DNA from: Rhynchonema sp. JSB1_4
Taxonomy: Eukaryota; Nematoda; Chromadorea; Monhysterida; Xyalidae
DNA length: 64,000 nt
Reading direction: 5' to 3'
Assembly (NCBI GenBank): GCA_030248065.1
Contig: JASAMV010008211.1
Coordinates: forward strand, 23,343-87,342
Part shown: piece after piece, positions 21,101 through 32,960 of the stretch
How positions within the stretch are numbered: position 1 is the first letter of the stretch
Layout of the letters: each line of letters opens with the position of its first letter
Made by a program: the position numbers and the translations under genes
Notes under the pieces: generated by a model
What the model saw: only the letters and a program-made list of their open reading frames with translations
Told to the model about the DNA's origin: nothing
Database searches by the model: none

Positions 21101-24100
21101 CTTTTTGGTTTCCGTTCTAGCCTCAAACTGCATCATAAAGAGGACAATCGAGCAGTCAATCAAACTAACCATAACATTTCTGTGCACAAAACCTCGCCGT
21201 TTGCTGGGCGGCTGCATGTGCGGATACTGTTCAGTTGCGGTGACTTTGATGTCGTACACCTTATGCCAGGCATCATACAAAGGCTCGTGCACGGGGTACA
21301 CACCAGCGTGATGCGGGGCGACGGCGTAGTGCCAATCGAGATTCAGGTGGTAATTCTGAAAAATGACATTTTCAAATAAGATTTTAAAGCACGCAGCCCG
21401 TCTTGTTCGCGCAAATTTCACGGGATACTCAAGAAATTTTTTAAGTGTGTGGGAGAAAGCAAAGCAAACCTGAGCAAATTGCTTGTTCAACATAGCGAAG
21501 GTGGTCAACTGACTGGAATTCCATTCATGCGCCTGTTGATGTCGCCACATGTGCGGGAACCAACGGAATTTTGCGGCATTTTCTGAAAATTGACACACAA
21601 AAAAGGTCAAGTAAGTAAACTCTTTCGTGACGACTTATAAAAAGAGAATGGTAATGAAGTAAATAAATGGTACAACATGACAGAGTTGCTGCCCAACCGA
21701 CTAAAGCTTCGTCACCGCGATTTTCATCCGAATTTCCATTTCGGAAGAACTTCCCCGAAAATCCCAACGTGAACGTGAATCCGGGAATAAAACGTTTGCG
21801 CCAGGCATTCTGCCGATCCAGCAGCTCCTGAACAAAAACAAAACTCCATACATAATGAAGCAATAATACCGCAAGCAGAGCACAAAAACGTTCCGTTACA
21901 ATCACAACAGATTGCAAATTGTTTTTCCCACATTTCCATGATCAATGCCTTCGGCAAACGGAAAGGAAGAAAACAACACAAGTTATGGCGTCAATCAAGG
22001 GCTCACTTGACAAGATCCGGGACAGGCATTTTCGTACACTATAAGGAATATTCACTGTATTACAGAGCATGAGCAGACACAAATATGCTGGCAGAAAAAT
22101 ATACATTATTTCGTTTTTTTTGGGTTTTTATCTCTTAGTATCGCCCGAAACCGACATTCATTAGAATGTGTCACACTTCAAATATGTAAATACGATAGTA
22201 GCCTGACCTGAACATCCAGCTCCACCATTCGCGAGCCAGTTGCACCGACAAAGATGTCATCGATGTCGATCTGTAGGTATCGGTCGAGAGGCAGCGCCAA
22301 TCGCCCGTCAGTCATATAATCGATCGCATCAAGCATGATCAATTTGGCCAGCCAGAATTTCAGCGGACAACCGAACCTGAGTTGATTTGAACAGGCGTCT
22401 CTCCCTGTACATGTTTTTGTCGCGCTAGTGTGTACAATACCAATGGGTAAAAAAAACAAATAAATTTGAAAACCAAACTGAACTGACCACAAGCGTTTGA
22501 TGCCGTCGAACTCGCCTCGGTCGAACAAAGCGACGGGCCAGTGATTGGACGAATCGCCCGGCAACTGCAACCAATAGAATGAGTTTGGTAACATGATGTA
22601 TTTTATGTGTCCCCTAGTTTACGTAATGATTTAAATCTGATGCAGCACCAAAGTTGGTGATCGGCGCGCCGTTCGTTCGTTTCTGTTCGCCTCACCAACG
22701 CATACACAAACACGCATAAGCATGGCAAAATGTGATGCCTCAGCAGTCCTTCGGTCTGGAGGCGCCTTGGCCGACCGTTTGTCTATTGCTTTGAAAATAC
22801 TTTCATGACGGGAAAAAACCGCTGCTGAAGTTCAATTTGATTTTAATGAAATATCCTCGATTCAGGGGAAGTGAGCAATAATAGACCCAGTCCAGTGGGC
22901 CGTCGAGAAATCGAAAATTTCCCACAGTCAGCCCAAATTCAAGTAAATTTCCCATAGTACCCCCAAAAATCAAAAATTTCACATATCAGGGGGGCTGCTA
23001 CAAAAATTTCTCACACCCGCCGAGGGGATTTCGGAAAAAGTGAACCCAAAAACGTTCTGAAAATGCCAAAAAAAATATGTCTAAAAACGTTTAAAATTGT
23101 GTTTTCCAGCGCAAGCAATCCATTTTTAACATTTTCAAGCGCAAATGATTAATTTTGGTGCTTCTCGAGATCAAAAAGTCATTTCTTAGGGGGTGCTTCT
23201 TCAAAAAGTAAAAATATCCCATACCCTCGGCCGATTTTCCATACCCCATACCAGATACCAGGGAAGGGTGCTCCCTCCGCCCGCCCCCCCCAAGACACCA
23301 CAGAACCGACCAGACCGATTGGCAAGCTTCAGTCTCTCCCAACGTCGACGTTGCAGAGAGAGGCAAATGTTTCCGATAAACTATGTTTGAAAGCCAAACA
23401 TTCCTGAACATTAATACAATCAGACTGAATGAACGATGCCAGAAGCATTCCACAACTAACCTGAGCATCAAGCACCGACTCAAATGTGTTGTGTTGAGGT
23501 TCAAAGACGAGCCAATCAGCTGCATCCATCAAATTTGTCGCATTTTGTCCAGATTTGGTCACACGCAATATTTTCGACTTTTCGTTCACAGACACACTTT
23601 TAACTGGTTGATTCTGCCTGATTTGCATCGGAAACGTCCTCACTTTGGCACGCACATAGCGCTTGTCGTGTTTCGACGCAAGAAATCCAATCAGCCCCAC
23701 GCCGTAATCGCGACAATATTTATCCAGCAGCTGCCGATTCCAATCATCCATATTCAGATATTTGTAGTAGTTCTCAACAATGATCAGCGAGAATTTTCGG
23801 CGATTTTCTGTCGTCAAATTAGGCGCGCGTTTTCGCAACACTTCGATTTTGTACGGAAATTTGAGTGTGTCCAACAGTTGGCAAAGTTGCCGACCGACCG
23901 GCGAATACGTCGTTTCGAGCAGCAGCAGAATTCGCTCATCGTTCTTGCGAGTTGCCGGCGGTTTCCATGATTTCAATATCTCGGTAACCGTTGGTATTTC
24001 AACGACAGCACTACTGCCATTATTATTATTTTTAGCCATTGACAAGTGACAAACCTCCGGCGTTGCGGGTGCCGGTTTTCTCGCACTCAACTGAACAGGC

Positions 24101-24342
24101 TCTCTAACACTGACATTTGGGAGCACGTTGGGATTGTCCTTCATTGTGTGAACGTAGACCATGAGACACGCGGCCAGCAGGCAGCTGAATGCAACCAACG
24201 ACACCAGTAATCGTTGCACTTTGACAAGACGCACCAAATTCCAACAATACTCTGTTGCATATGATGGCGAACGTCGTGCGTGATCCATTGGTGCAATTGA
24301 CAATGATCCACCATGTCCTTTAAGCTTCACTTTGGGCTTCAT
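18147..24342 (-). CDS. NDST: Heparan sulfate N-deacetylase/N-sulfotransferase
   Basis: Golgi type II membrane enzyme that removes acetyl from GlcNAc in heparan sulfate and adds sulfate from PAPS (family knowledge). Minus-strand exons: 23461-24342, 22488-22564, 22208-22376, 21698-21827, 21470-21582, 21170-21355, 20871-20999, 20626-20808, 20251-20347, 19969-20092, 19550-19736, 19052-19222, 18530-18639, 18147-18390. All phases fit and total 2802 nt, 933 residues, slightly longer than the ~880 usual. Exon 1 has a cytosolic tail, then a TM anchor ([20 protein letters not shown], residues about 45-64) and the stem. Later blocks include [34 protein letters not shown], the PAPS loop [13 protein letters not shown] (usual TT is TS... 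here ST), [21 protein letters not shown] and HIERWLEYF. Most introns are short. Intron 1 (22565-23460) is the long one and carries repeats. Confidence 0.95.
22860..23300. repeat. Degenerate repeat in NDST intron 1
   Basis: Recurrent AAATTTCCCA/AAATTTCTCA words alternate with C-runs or G-runs (CCCCCAAAAATC, AGGGGGGCTG), followed by a CCCCCCC tract near 23285. The style resembles the G-run elements at 24.4-26.9 kb. It is non-coding. Confidence 0.4.
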
Positions 24343-24448
24343 TCAATTCGGCATCGGTTCGGTTCCAAAATTCCCAGCAACAGCAACCAGTGCTGTGGTG
24401 CGCGGTGAGATGAGCCGCTACTCGTTCTAAAATAGGGAACCAACTGTT

Positions 24449-24758
24449 ACCGTAAAAACTTAAATAGAAGGGGGGGGCTCTATTAACTCACTGACCCCAT
24501 TTTGGGGGGCTCTATTACGGGGGGGGCTCTATTCCGGGGGGCCTCTATTAATTCACTGACCCGAACCTGAAAAATTGTCCCCAAAAATACCCCCAAAAAA
24601 CCCTAAATAGGGGTTTGAAAGAATGTTTTTTCGCTTGTAATCGCATTTATTCGTGTCTATTCGTCAATAAGAGGCGTATTATGTGCTCTGAACGAACAAC
24701 AAACGTGCATAAATGTACCTGTACATCACTATCAAGCCTTAATACACTACTGTATAGG
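24449..24758 (+). mobile_element. G-run element with TACCGTAAAAACYTAAATAG end, copy A
   Basis: It begins TACCGTAAAAACTTAAATAG, followed by poly-G tracts alternating with CTCTATTAACTCACTGACC, then an AT-rich block around 24600-24755 ending CACTACTGTATAG. The same order of blocks occurs at 26221-26545 in the same orientation and at 26673-26985 inverted. It has no coding capacity. The poly-G runs could form G-quadruplexes (inference). Confidence 0.65.
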
Positions 24759-25399
24759 GATGTCACCAGTGTTGGAGGTACTCTGGAGGGGGGATACCTA
24801 CTACTGTACCGCGCTCGGAGAGGGGGGGATACCTACTGTACCACAGCCGATGGCCTGGGGGGTTATGTACCTAGGGGGGGGGTTTGGGGGGGGGTTGGGG
24901 GGGGTTAGGTTTTGGGGTGAAAATTTTTTATGCGTTTATTATGTGTGGAATCGTGTGAAAACGTAGTATTTGCGCGCGTAGCAGTAGTATATCTACTGTA
25001 ATACCTACTGTACCAGGCGAGGGGGGATACCTACTGTACTGGGGGGCTACCCCCCCAAACCCCCCCCACCTCCAACACTGGATGTCACTTTGGGGGGGGG
25101 GCTCTATTTAGCGGGGGGGGCTCTATTAATTCACTGACCCCTTTTTGGGGGGGGCTGTATTACGGGGGGGGCTCATTTTCGGGGGGGGGGGCCGTATTTA
25201 GGTTTTTAAGGTATTTTATTTGCAAGAAGTAGTAAAATAGGTAGGTAAATTAGGTACCGTAAAAACCTAAATACAGCCCACCCGGAATAAAGCCCCCCCC
25301 CCCGGACTCCAGCCCCCCCAAAAAGGGGTCAGTGAATTAATAGAGGCCCCCCCCCGGAATAGAGCCCCCCCCTAAGTAACATTCCCTACCGTAAAAACC
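24759..25399. repeat. Poly-G and TACCTACTGTACC low-complexity block
   Basis: Irregular copies of GGGGGATACCTACTGTACC at 24785-25045 are followed by further GGGGGGCTCTATTA units and their complements up to 25375. The block contains several G-runs of 7-12. No gene was seen. Confidence 0.55.
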
Positions 25400-26222
25400 A
25401 GAGGTCGCAATCGGGCCGGCCCGACCTCGGGCCGGGCCGGGCCGGGCCGGGCCGCGATTTTGGGCTTTTGGCTCGGGCCGGGCCGGGCCGGGCCGGAGAT
25501 TTGGAGGGTCGGGCCGGGCCGGGCCGGGCACCCCGGCCCGAAGCTTCTGAAGTGACTTATTTTACTGAAAAAAGTAGGGATTTTTTTGTCAAAAATACTA
25601 AAATTTCTGACGGATTCGGCAAGTAAGTGATCAGTATTGTCCAGTGGTGTAGCTACCCAGGCGGGGCGGCAACTTACTGTACCACTAAAAATGTGGGGCG
25701 ACAACCTACCTACCAGTGGTATAAAAATGTTGATGAAAATGTACTCTAAAACGCTCATTTCGCGCGCGATTTTTCGCCTTTTTGGAGTGAAAAATACCGA
25801 TTTTATACCATTTTGAGCCAAAAATAGCTACTTACTGTACCAGCCGCCGGGCGGCGACCTACCTACTGTATGTACCACGATGGAGCGTCAATCTACCTAA
25901 CCTACTGTACCTAGGGGGACCCCACCCCCTGCTGCACCATTGGTATTGTCTATCTGACGACTTTTCAAGGAAAAAAATGAATTTTCAACCAAAAAAATAG
26001 GGTCAAAAAATTGAAAAAATTATGACAAAAATTGGGTTAAAATCTGAGCCAAAAAAATCGGGCCGGGCCGGGCCGGGCCGGGCCGGAGATTTGGGGGTTC
26101 GGGCCGGGCCGGGCCGGAGATTTCGGGGTACGGGTCGGGCCGGGCCGGGCCGGGCCGGAGATTTGGGGCCCCGGCTGGGCCGGCCGGCCAAACCCGGCCC
26201 GATTGCGACCTCCGGATTCTAG
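25400..26222. mobile_element. GGGCC-repeat element, copy 2, inserted in a G-run element
   Basis: It starts AGAGGTCGCAATCGGGCC and has its inverted end GGCCCGATTGCGACCTCC near 26193-26212. GGGCC arrays lie inside both ends and the core is shared with copy 1 at 979-1764. The 10-bp direct repeat CGTAAAAACC flanks it at 25390-25399 and 26223-26232, consistent with a target duplication. The flanks rejoin to a G-run element end. No transposase frame. Confidence 0.7.
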
Positions 26223-26985
26223 CGTAAAAACCTAAATAGAAAGGGGGGGGGGGCTCATTAACTCACTGACCCCATTTCGGGGGGGCTCTATTAGGGGGGG
26301 GGGGGGGCTCTATTCCGGGGGGCTTCTATTAATTCACTGACCCGAACCTGAAAAAATTGTTCCCAGAAATACCCCCTAAAAACCCTAAAAAGGGGTTTGA
26401 AAGGATGTTTTTTCGCTTGTAATCGCATTTATTCGCGTCTAGTCGTCAATAAGAGGCGTATTATGTGCTCTGAAACGAACAACAAACGTGCATAAATGTA
26501 CCTGTGCACCACTATCAAGCGTTAATACACTACTGTATAGGGGATGTTACTTAGGGGGGGCTCTATTCCGGGGGAGAGGCTCTATTAATACACTGACCCC
26601 TTTTTGGGGGGGCTGTATTACGGGGGGGGGCTCTATTCCGGGGGGGGGGGGGGGCTGTATTTAGGTTTTTACGGTATACTGTAGTGTATTAAGGCTTGAT
26701 AGTGGTGTACAGGTACATTTATGCACGTTTGTTGTTCGTTCAGAGCACATAATACGCCTGCTGTTGACGAATAGACACGAATAAACGCGATTACAAGCGA
26801 AAAAACATGCTTTCAAATCCCTTTTTAGGGGTTTTTGGGGGTATTTCTGGGAACAATTTTTCAGGTTCGGGTCAGTGAATTACTAGAGGCCCCCCCCGGA
26901 ATAGAGCCCCCCCGTAATAGAGCCCCCCCAAAATGGGGTCAGTGAGTTAATAGAGCCCCCCTTCTATTTAGGTTTTTACGGTATA
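26223..26985. mobile_element. G-run elements, copies B (+) and C (-), arranged as an inverted pair
   Basis: Copy B runs from about 26223 to 26545. Copy C, 26673-26985, is its reverse complement and ends TTCTATTTAGGTTTTTACGG. They flank about 130 bp of further poly-G units. Shared internal marker: GCATAAATGTACCTGT and its complement. The unit could fold back on itself. Confidence 0.65.
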
Positions 26986-27720
26986 GTCCATCCATCAGCT
27001 CATGACACTTTTTCAGCTGAAAAGTTTGACAGGATCCAGTGTTGTTCCGATTCCGGGTGGCTTACGAAAAAGAAAAGAAAGAGAAATCGGCTTGTCGGTA
27101 TACTGGCAGGCGGAAAAAAACCGGTTTTTTTCCGGAAAAAAACCGAAAAAAACCGTTTTTTTCCGAGACCCGAATACTTTTCCATTTATTTTTTCGTGGG
27201 TACCTTTTCGGTTTTTGATCGGAAAAATATCGGTACTTTATTCCAATTTTTCCAAAAAATTGTAATGCAAAACTGATGAGTTTTTCGATTTCAGTGAAAA
27301 ATTGGCTCGAGCACAAAAATTAACCAGCCCAAAATGGGCCGAAAATATACTGTCATAAAGAACCGTTTTTTGTTTTTCGTGGAAAAAAACGCGTTTTTTC
27401 CAAATACTGTTCCAGTACTTAAGAACGTAATTTCGAAAAATATAACAATTTCAGTGCAAAATTTGTTCGAAGTGACGAGAGTGCTCTTGAAGAGTGTTGA
27501 AGTCAGTCGAAAACACTTGGTTTACACGCTTTTTGGCCCATTTTAGGCCGGTTAACTTTTGTGCTCGAGCCAATTTTTCACTGAAATCGAAAAACTCATC
27601 GGTTTTGCATTACAATTTTTTGGAAAAACTGGAATAAAGTACCGATATTTTTCCGATCAAAAACCGAAAAGGTACCAAGGAAAAAAAAAAAGGAAAAAAA
27701 AACACGATCCGGGAAAAGAA
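26986..27720. mobile_element. Foldback element, arms 27190-27318 and 27557-27680
   Basis: The left arm contains GGAAAAATATCGGTACTTTA and the right arm its complement TAAAGTACCGATATTTTTCC. Arms of roughly 125 bp are about 95% complementary and the spacer is 238 bp. Flanking 27110-27175 has CGGTTTTTTTCCGG-type runs. No open frame of note. Confidence 0.65.
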
Positions 27721-28070
27721 AACACTTTCTTTTCTTTCCTTACCCTTTCCTCCTTCCCCCCCCAGCAAGCACCCGCACCCCACTCCACCACCCCCGGCCC
27801 CCTCGCCACCCACCATCCCACCCTACCAAAAAAACACCCACCATACCTCCTCACCACGAAGAACCCCCACCCCTCCTCTCCTCCTCCGCCCCGCCCCCCC
27901 CCTCCTCCCCCCACCGAACCCCCAGACCGACGTCCCCAAAAGACAGCAGCGGGCAACACCCCCCCCACCCCCTCCCCGCCCCGCCCCCACACGCAACAAC
28001 GGCCGCACAGCGCCCCCCGCAGACCAGCGGGGCAGGCAGCCCACCCCAACACAAGCCGCACCCTACCAGG
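27721..28070. repeat. C-rich low-complexity block
   Basis: This is almost pure C/A with some T (stretches such as CCCCCCCACCCCCTCCCC) and lacks the word structure of the neighbouring repeats. It ends sharply at the foldback element. It lies within a 198-codon open frame that is proline-rich only because the DNA is CC-rich. It may be low-quality or error-filled assembly rather than biology. Confidence 0.5.
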
Positions 28071-29111
28071 ACTAGGAAAAAGTGCCCGGGGGCATGTCGT
28101 ACACCATGGTTGCGCTGACCACATGTCTCGTCTCGCACACTTTCTGATGATATAATGGGTCAAAACAAGTGCCTTGACCCGTATGAACTATTCCAGTCAG
28201 TTTATTCTGATGATATAATGGGTCAAAACAAGTGCCTTGATCGGGATGCACTATTTTAGTCAGTTTCTGATGATATAATGGGTCAAAACAAGCGTCATGT
28301 TCGTTCACGTTGGCGAAAAAATCGCCATGGTGTACGGCGCGAGGGGCCCGCGTGGGCACTTGTGTGATCAACTGCGACTCAACTCAGCAACTTGCCCTGC
28401 CTAATTGTATTTTAAGTAATTTGTGATATCTTCAGGTTGCAATGCAGCAAAAAGGTTGACGAAATACAGACATGGTCTTTTCTTTCAATCATCCAAAACT
28501 TCCGTCAACAGGATACGTGACATGATCGTTCTTCGTTGTGTTGTGGACTACGTTCAACACTATTAGTTCATCAGCACATAATTGCCAAAACACAGTCACA
28601 GTTCGCACCACATGTGATCAAACTCTGTTGCAGTGTAACATTTGTTTGCCCTGTGAAAGCATATAATCGCCTTCAAGGCAGGTTTGTAGGTACATCAACA
28701 ACAGCTCAACAATTGCCTGACTTTTGACATCACTACTATGATCACATAGAAAACAACCGATTTGCCAATACAAAGATTGGGTGACATAACCGCAGTTGAT
28801 CACACAAACAACGGTACTGTAAGTGCCCACGCGGGCCCCTCGCGCCGTACACCATGGCGATTTTTTCGCCAACGTGAACGAACATGACGCTTGTTTTGAC
28901 CCATTATATCATCAGAAACTGACTAAAATAGTGCATCCCGATCAAGGCACTTGTTTTGACCCATTATATCATCAGAATAAACTGACTGGAATAGTTCATA
29001 CGGGTCAAGGCACTTGTTTTGACCCATTATATCATCAGAAAGTGTGCGAGACGAGACATGTGGTCAGCGCAACCATGGTGTACGACATGCCCCCGGGCAC
29101 TTTTTCCTAGT
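28071..29111. mobile_element. Foldback element with essentially identical 0.3-kb arms
   Basis: Arms 28071-28376 and 28791-29111 are inverted and essentially identical; the right arm has about 15 extra bases near 28806-28820. Ends read CTAGGAAAAAGTGCCCGGG and its complement. Each arm holds three ~61-bp tandem units marked by TGATGATATAATGGGTC. A 0.4-kb unique spacer separates them. The open frames on both arms translate identically because the arms are copies; this is not evidence of a gene. A diverged single arm lies near 49930. Confidence 0.8.
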
Positions 29112-29138
29112 TTTGACCCTTTCCACGACTTGGCCACA

Positions 29139-30140
29139 ATGAACAAGCAAGGGCGCCGACGTCGATGCCCTTGAGTGTCAACACATGACATGACTAATAT
29201 GTCTAATCACAAAACACACAGGCTGGATAGGTTAATCCACCAACTAACCGCACAAAATTCACTGGCTAGTCCGACAATTAACGTCACCAAACACAGAGGT
29301 TAGTCCCCCGACTAACGGGCAAGGGCGATCTCCGTCGACGCGTTGCGTCGCCGTCGATGCCCTTGAGTGTCAACACATGACATGACTAATATGTCTAATC
29401 ACAAAACACACAGGCTGGACAGGTTAATCCACCAACTAACCGCACAAAATTTACTGGCTAGTCCGACAATTAACGTCACCAAACACAGAGGTTAGTCCCC
29501 AGACTAACGGGCAAGGGTGATCTCCGTCGACGCGTTGCGTCGCCGTCGACGCCCTTGGGTGCCAACACATGACATGACTAATATGTCTAATCACAAAACA
29601 CACAGGCTGGATAGGTTAATCCACCAACTAACCGCACAAAATTCACTGGCTAGTCCGACAATTAACGTCACCAAACACAGAGGTTAGTCCCCGGACTAAC
29701 GGGCAAGGGTGATCTCCGTCGACGCGTTGCGTCGCCGTCGACGCCCTTGAGTGTCAACACATGACTAATATGTCCAATCACAAAACACACGGGCTGGGAT
29801 AGATTAATCCACCAACTAACCGCACAAAATTCACAGGCTAGTCCGGCAATTAACGTCACAAAACACACAGGTTAGTCCCCCGACTAACGGGCAAAGGCGA
29901 TCTCCGTCGACGCGTTGCGTCGCCGTCGATGCCCTTGAGTGTCAACACATGACATGACTAATATATCTAATCACAAAACACACAGGCTGGATATGTTAAT
30001 CCACCAACTAACCGTACGAAATTCACAGGCTAGTCCGGCAATTAACGTCACAAAACACATTGGTTAGTCCCCCGACTAACGGGCAAAGGCGATCTCCGTC
30101 GACGCGTTGCGTCGCCGTCGATGCCCTTGAGTGTCAGCAC
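29139..30140 (+). repeat. 192-bp tandem array, about 5 copies
   Basis: The marker GGGCAAGGGCGATCTCCG (with small variants) starts units at 29317, 29509, 29701, 29889 and 30081. The period is 192 bp, with one 188-bp unit. Each unit contains the near-palindrome GTCGACGCGTTGCGTCGCCG, an inner GGTTAATCCACCAACTAACC hairpin and a GTTAGTCCCCCGACTAAC hairpin. No open frame persists through the array. Confidence 0.9.
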
Positions 30141-30476
30141 AGGCAGATGTCCACAATTATATGTATATGATGTCATCTCTGAATATAGTCCGCCGGAAAA
30201 ACGTATAGGCTAAGAACTGAAAACTTTTTAAAATTACCCAACCGCTGGTGAAAATGGGCATATTTTTCGACCTTAAAATCCCAAAAATCGCTCACTCCGC
30301 GCACAAACTTCCATAATATAATTTCTATTTTAGCCAAAATGTCGGCCAAGATGAACAAAGTGCCAATTTTATGGCCTACATTGCAGTATAACTACTACCT
30401 GCAGACAACACAATTTTTCGGACCTCTACCCAGCCGTTACCCAATCCCCTTTTTTGTCAAAGAAAAGTAACCCAAC
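30141..30476. other. Unique spacer between two satellites
   Basis: AT-rich single-copy sequence with no recognised gene, RNA or repeat. Confidence 0.4.
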
Positions 30477-32960
30477 CCACCCAAAAACCCCTTTTCATAA
30501 GGTGGACCAATCTGAAATTTTCACACGTCGTTAACCTCCAGTCTTACTCTCAAAAACACTCAAAACATTGCCCAACACAATCAACATTCAACCACACTAC
30601 CCAGTCAAACCTGGCCTCGCACCCAAATTTCACCCTATTTTGGGTGGGCCAAAAACCCCTTTTCGTAGCGTGGTGAACCAATCTGAAATCTTCACACGTC
30701 GTTAACCTCCAGACTTACTCTCAAAAACACTCAAGACATTGCCCAACACAATCAACATTCAACCACACCACCCTCGCAAACCTGGCCTCGCACCCAAATT
30801 TCACCCCTTTTTGGGTGGCCCAAAAACCCCTTTTCATAGGGTGGACCAATCTCAAATTTTCACACGTCATTAACCTCCAGACTTACTCTCAAAAACAATC
30901 AAAACATTGCCCAACACAATCAACATTCAACCACACCACCCTCGCAAACCTGGCCTCGCACCCAAATTTCACCCCTTTTTGGGTGGCCCAAAAACCCCTT
31001 TTCATAGGGCGGACCAATCTCAAATTTTCACACGTCATTAACCTCCAGACTTACTCTCAAAAACAATCAAAACATTGCCCAACACAATCAACATTCAACC
31101 ACACCACCCTCGCAAACCTGGCCTCGCACCCAAATTTCACCCCTTTTTGGGTGGCCCAAAAACCCCTTTTCATAGGATGGACCAATCTCAAATTTTCACA
31201 CGTCATTAACCTCCAGACTTACTCTCAAAAACAATCAAAACATTGCCCAACACAATCAACATTCAACCACACCACCCTCGCAAACCTGGCCTCGCACCCA
31301 AATTTCACCCCTTTTTGGGTGGCCCAAAAACCCCTTTTCATAGGATGGACCAATCTCAAATTTTCACACGTCATTAACCTCCAGACTTACTCTCAAAAAA
31401 CAATCAAAACATTGCCCAACACAATCAACATTCAACCACACCACCCTCGCAAACCTGGCCTCGCACCCAAATTTCACCCCTTTTTGGGTGGCCCAAAAAC
31501 CCCTTTTCATAGGATGGACCAATCTCAAATTTTCACACGTCATTAACCTCCAGACTTACTCTCAAAAACAATCAAAACATTGCCCAACACAATCAACATT
31601 CAACCACACCACCCTCGCAAACCTGGCCTCGCACCCAAATTTCACCCCTTTTTGGGTGGCCCAAAAACCCCTTTTCATAGGATGGACCAATCTCAAATTT
31701 TCACACGTCATTAACCTCCAGACTTACTCTCAAAAACAATCAAAACATTGCCCAACACAATCAACATTCAACCACACCACCCTCGCAAACCTGGCCTCGC
31801 ACCCAAATTTCACCCCTTTTTGGGTGGCCCAAAAACCCCTTTTCATAGGATGGACCAATCTCAAATTTTCACACGTCATTAACCTCCAGACTTACTCTCA
31901 AAAACAATCAAAACATTGCCCAACACAATCAACATTCAACCACACCACCCTCGCAAACCTGGCCTCGCACCCAAATTTCACCCCTTTTTGGGTGGCCCAA
32001 AAACCCCTTTTCATAGGATGGACCAATCTCAAATTTTCACACGTCATTAACCTCCAGACTTACTCTCAAAAACACTCAAAACATTGCCCAACACAATCAA
32101 CATTCAACCATACTACCCTCTCAAACCTGGCCTCACACCCAAATTTCACCCATTTTTGGGTGGCCCAAAAACCCCTTTTTATAGGGCGGACCAATCTCAA
32201 ATTTTCACACCTTGTTAACCTCCAGACTTACTCTCAAAAACACTCAAAACATTGCCCAACACAATCAACATTCAACCATACCACCATCGCAAACCTGGCC
32301 TCGCACCCAAATTTCACCCCTTTTTGGGTGGCCCAAAAACCCCTTTTCGTAGGGTGGACCAATCTGAAATTTTCACATCTTGTTAACCTCCAGACTTACT
32401 CTCAAAAACACTCAAAACATTGCCCAACACAATCAACATTCAGCCATACCACCATCGCAAACCTGGCCTCGCACCCAAATTTCACCCCTTTTTGGGTGGC
32501 CCAAAAACCCCTTTTCATAGGGTGGACCAATCTGAAATTTACACACATTGTTAACCTCCAGACTTACTCTCAAAAACACTCAAAACATTGCCCAACACAA
32601 TCAACATTCAACCACACCACCAACGCAAACCTAGCCTCACACCCAAATTTCACCCATTTTTGGGTGGCCCAAAAACCCCTTTTTATAGGGTGGACCAATC
32701 TGAAATTTACACACATTGTTAACCTCCAGACTTACTCTCAAAAACACTCAAAACATTGCCCAACACAATCAACATTCAACCACACCACCATCGCAAACCT
32801 AGCCTCGCACCCAAATTTCACCCATTTTTGGGTGGCCCAAAAACCCCTTTTTATACGGTGGACCAATCTGAAATTTTCACACATTGTTAACCTCCAAACT
32901 TACTCTCAAAAACAATCAAAACATCTGCCAAAATCAATCACACTCGACCGCACCAGCAAC
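30477..32960 (+). repeat. 171-bp satellite, about 14.5 copies
   Basis: The marker CCCAAAAACCCCTTTTCATA recurs about every 171 bp. Copies from about 30980 to 32030 are nearly identical, while those at both edges are more diverged, the usual pattern of homogenisation by unequal exchange. Because 171 is 3 x 57, a frame can stay open: 243 codons from 30815 and 494 codons from 31488, reading 57-residue repeats. One extra A near 31395 breaks that frame. I treat it as satellite, not a gene. The unit is close to nucleosome-repeat length. Confidence 0.9.

Noticed and set aside
27559..28155. 198-codon proline-rich frame
   Set aside because: Runs through a C-rich block and the edge of a foldback; the proline content follows from CC-rich DNA.
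28072..29110. Identical 95-residue frames on opposite strands
   Set aside because: They are the two arms of one inverted repeat and contain the 61-bp internal units; no codon bias or family motif.
29139..30140. CRISPR-like array
   Set aside because: The unit is a 192-bp tandem repeat with no short repeat/unique spacer alternation, and the genome is eukaryotic.
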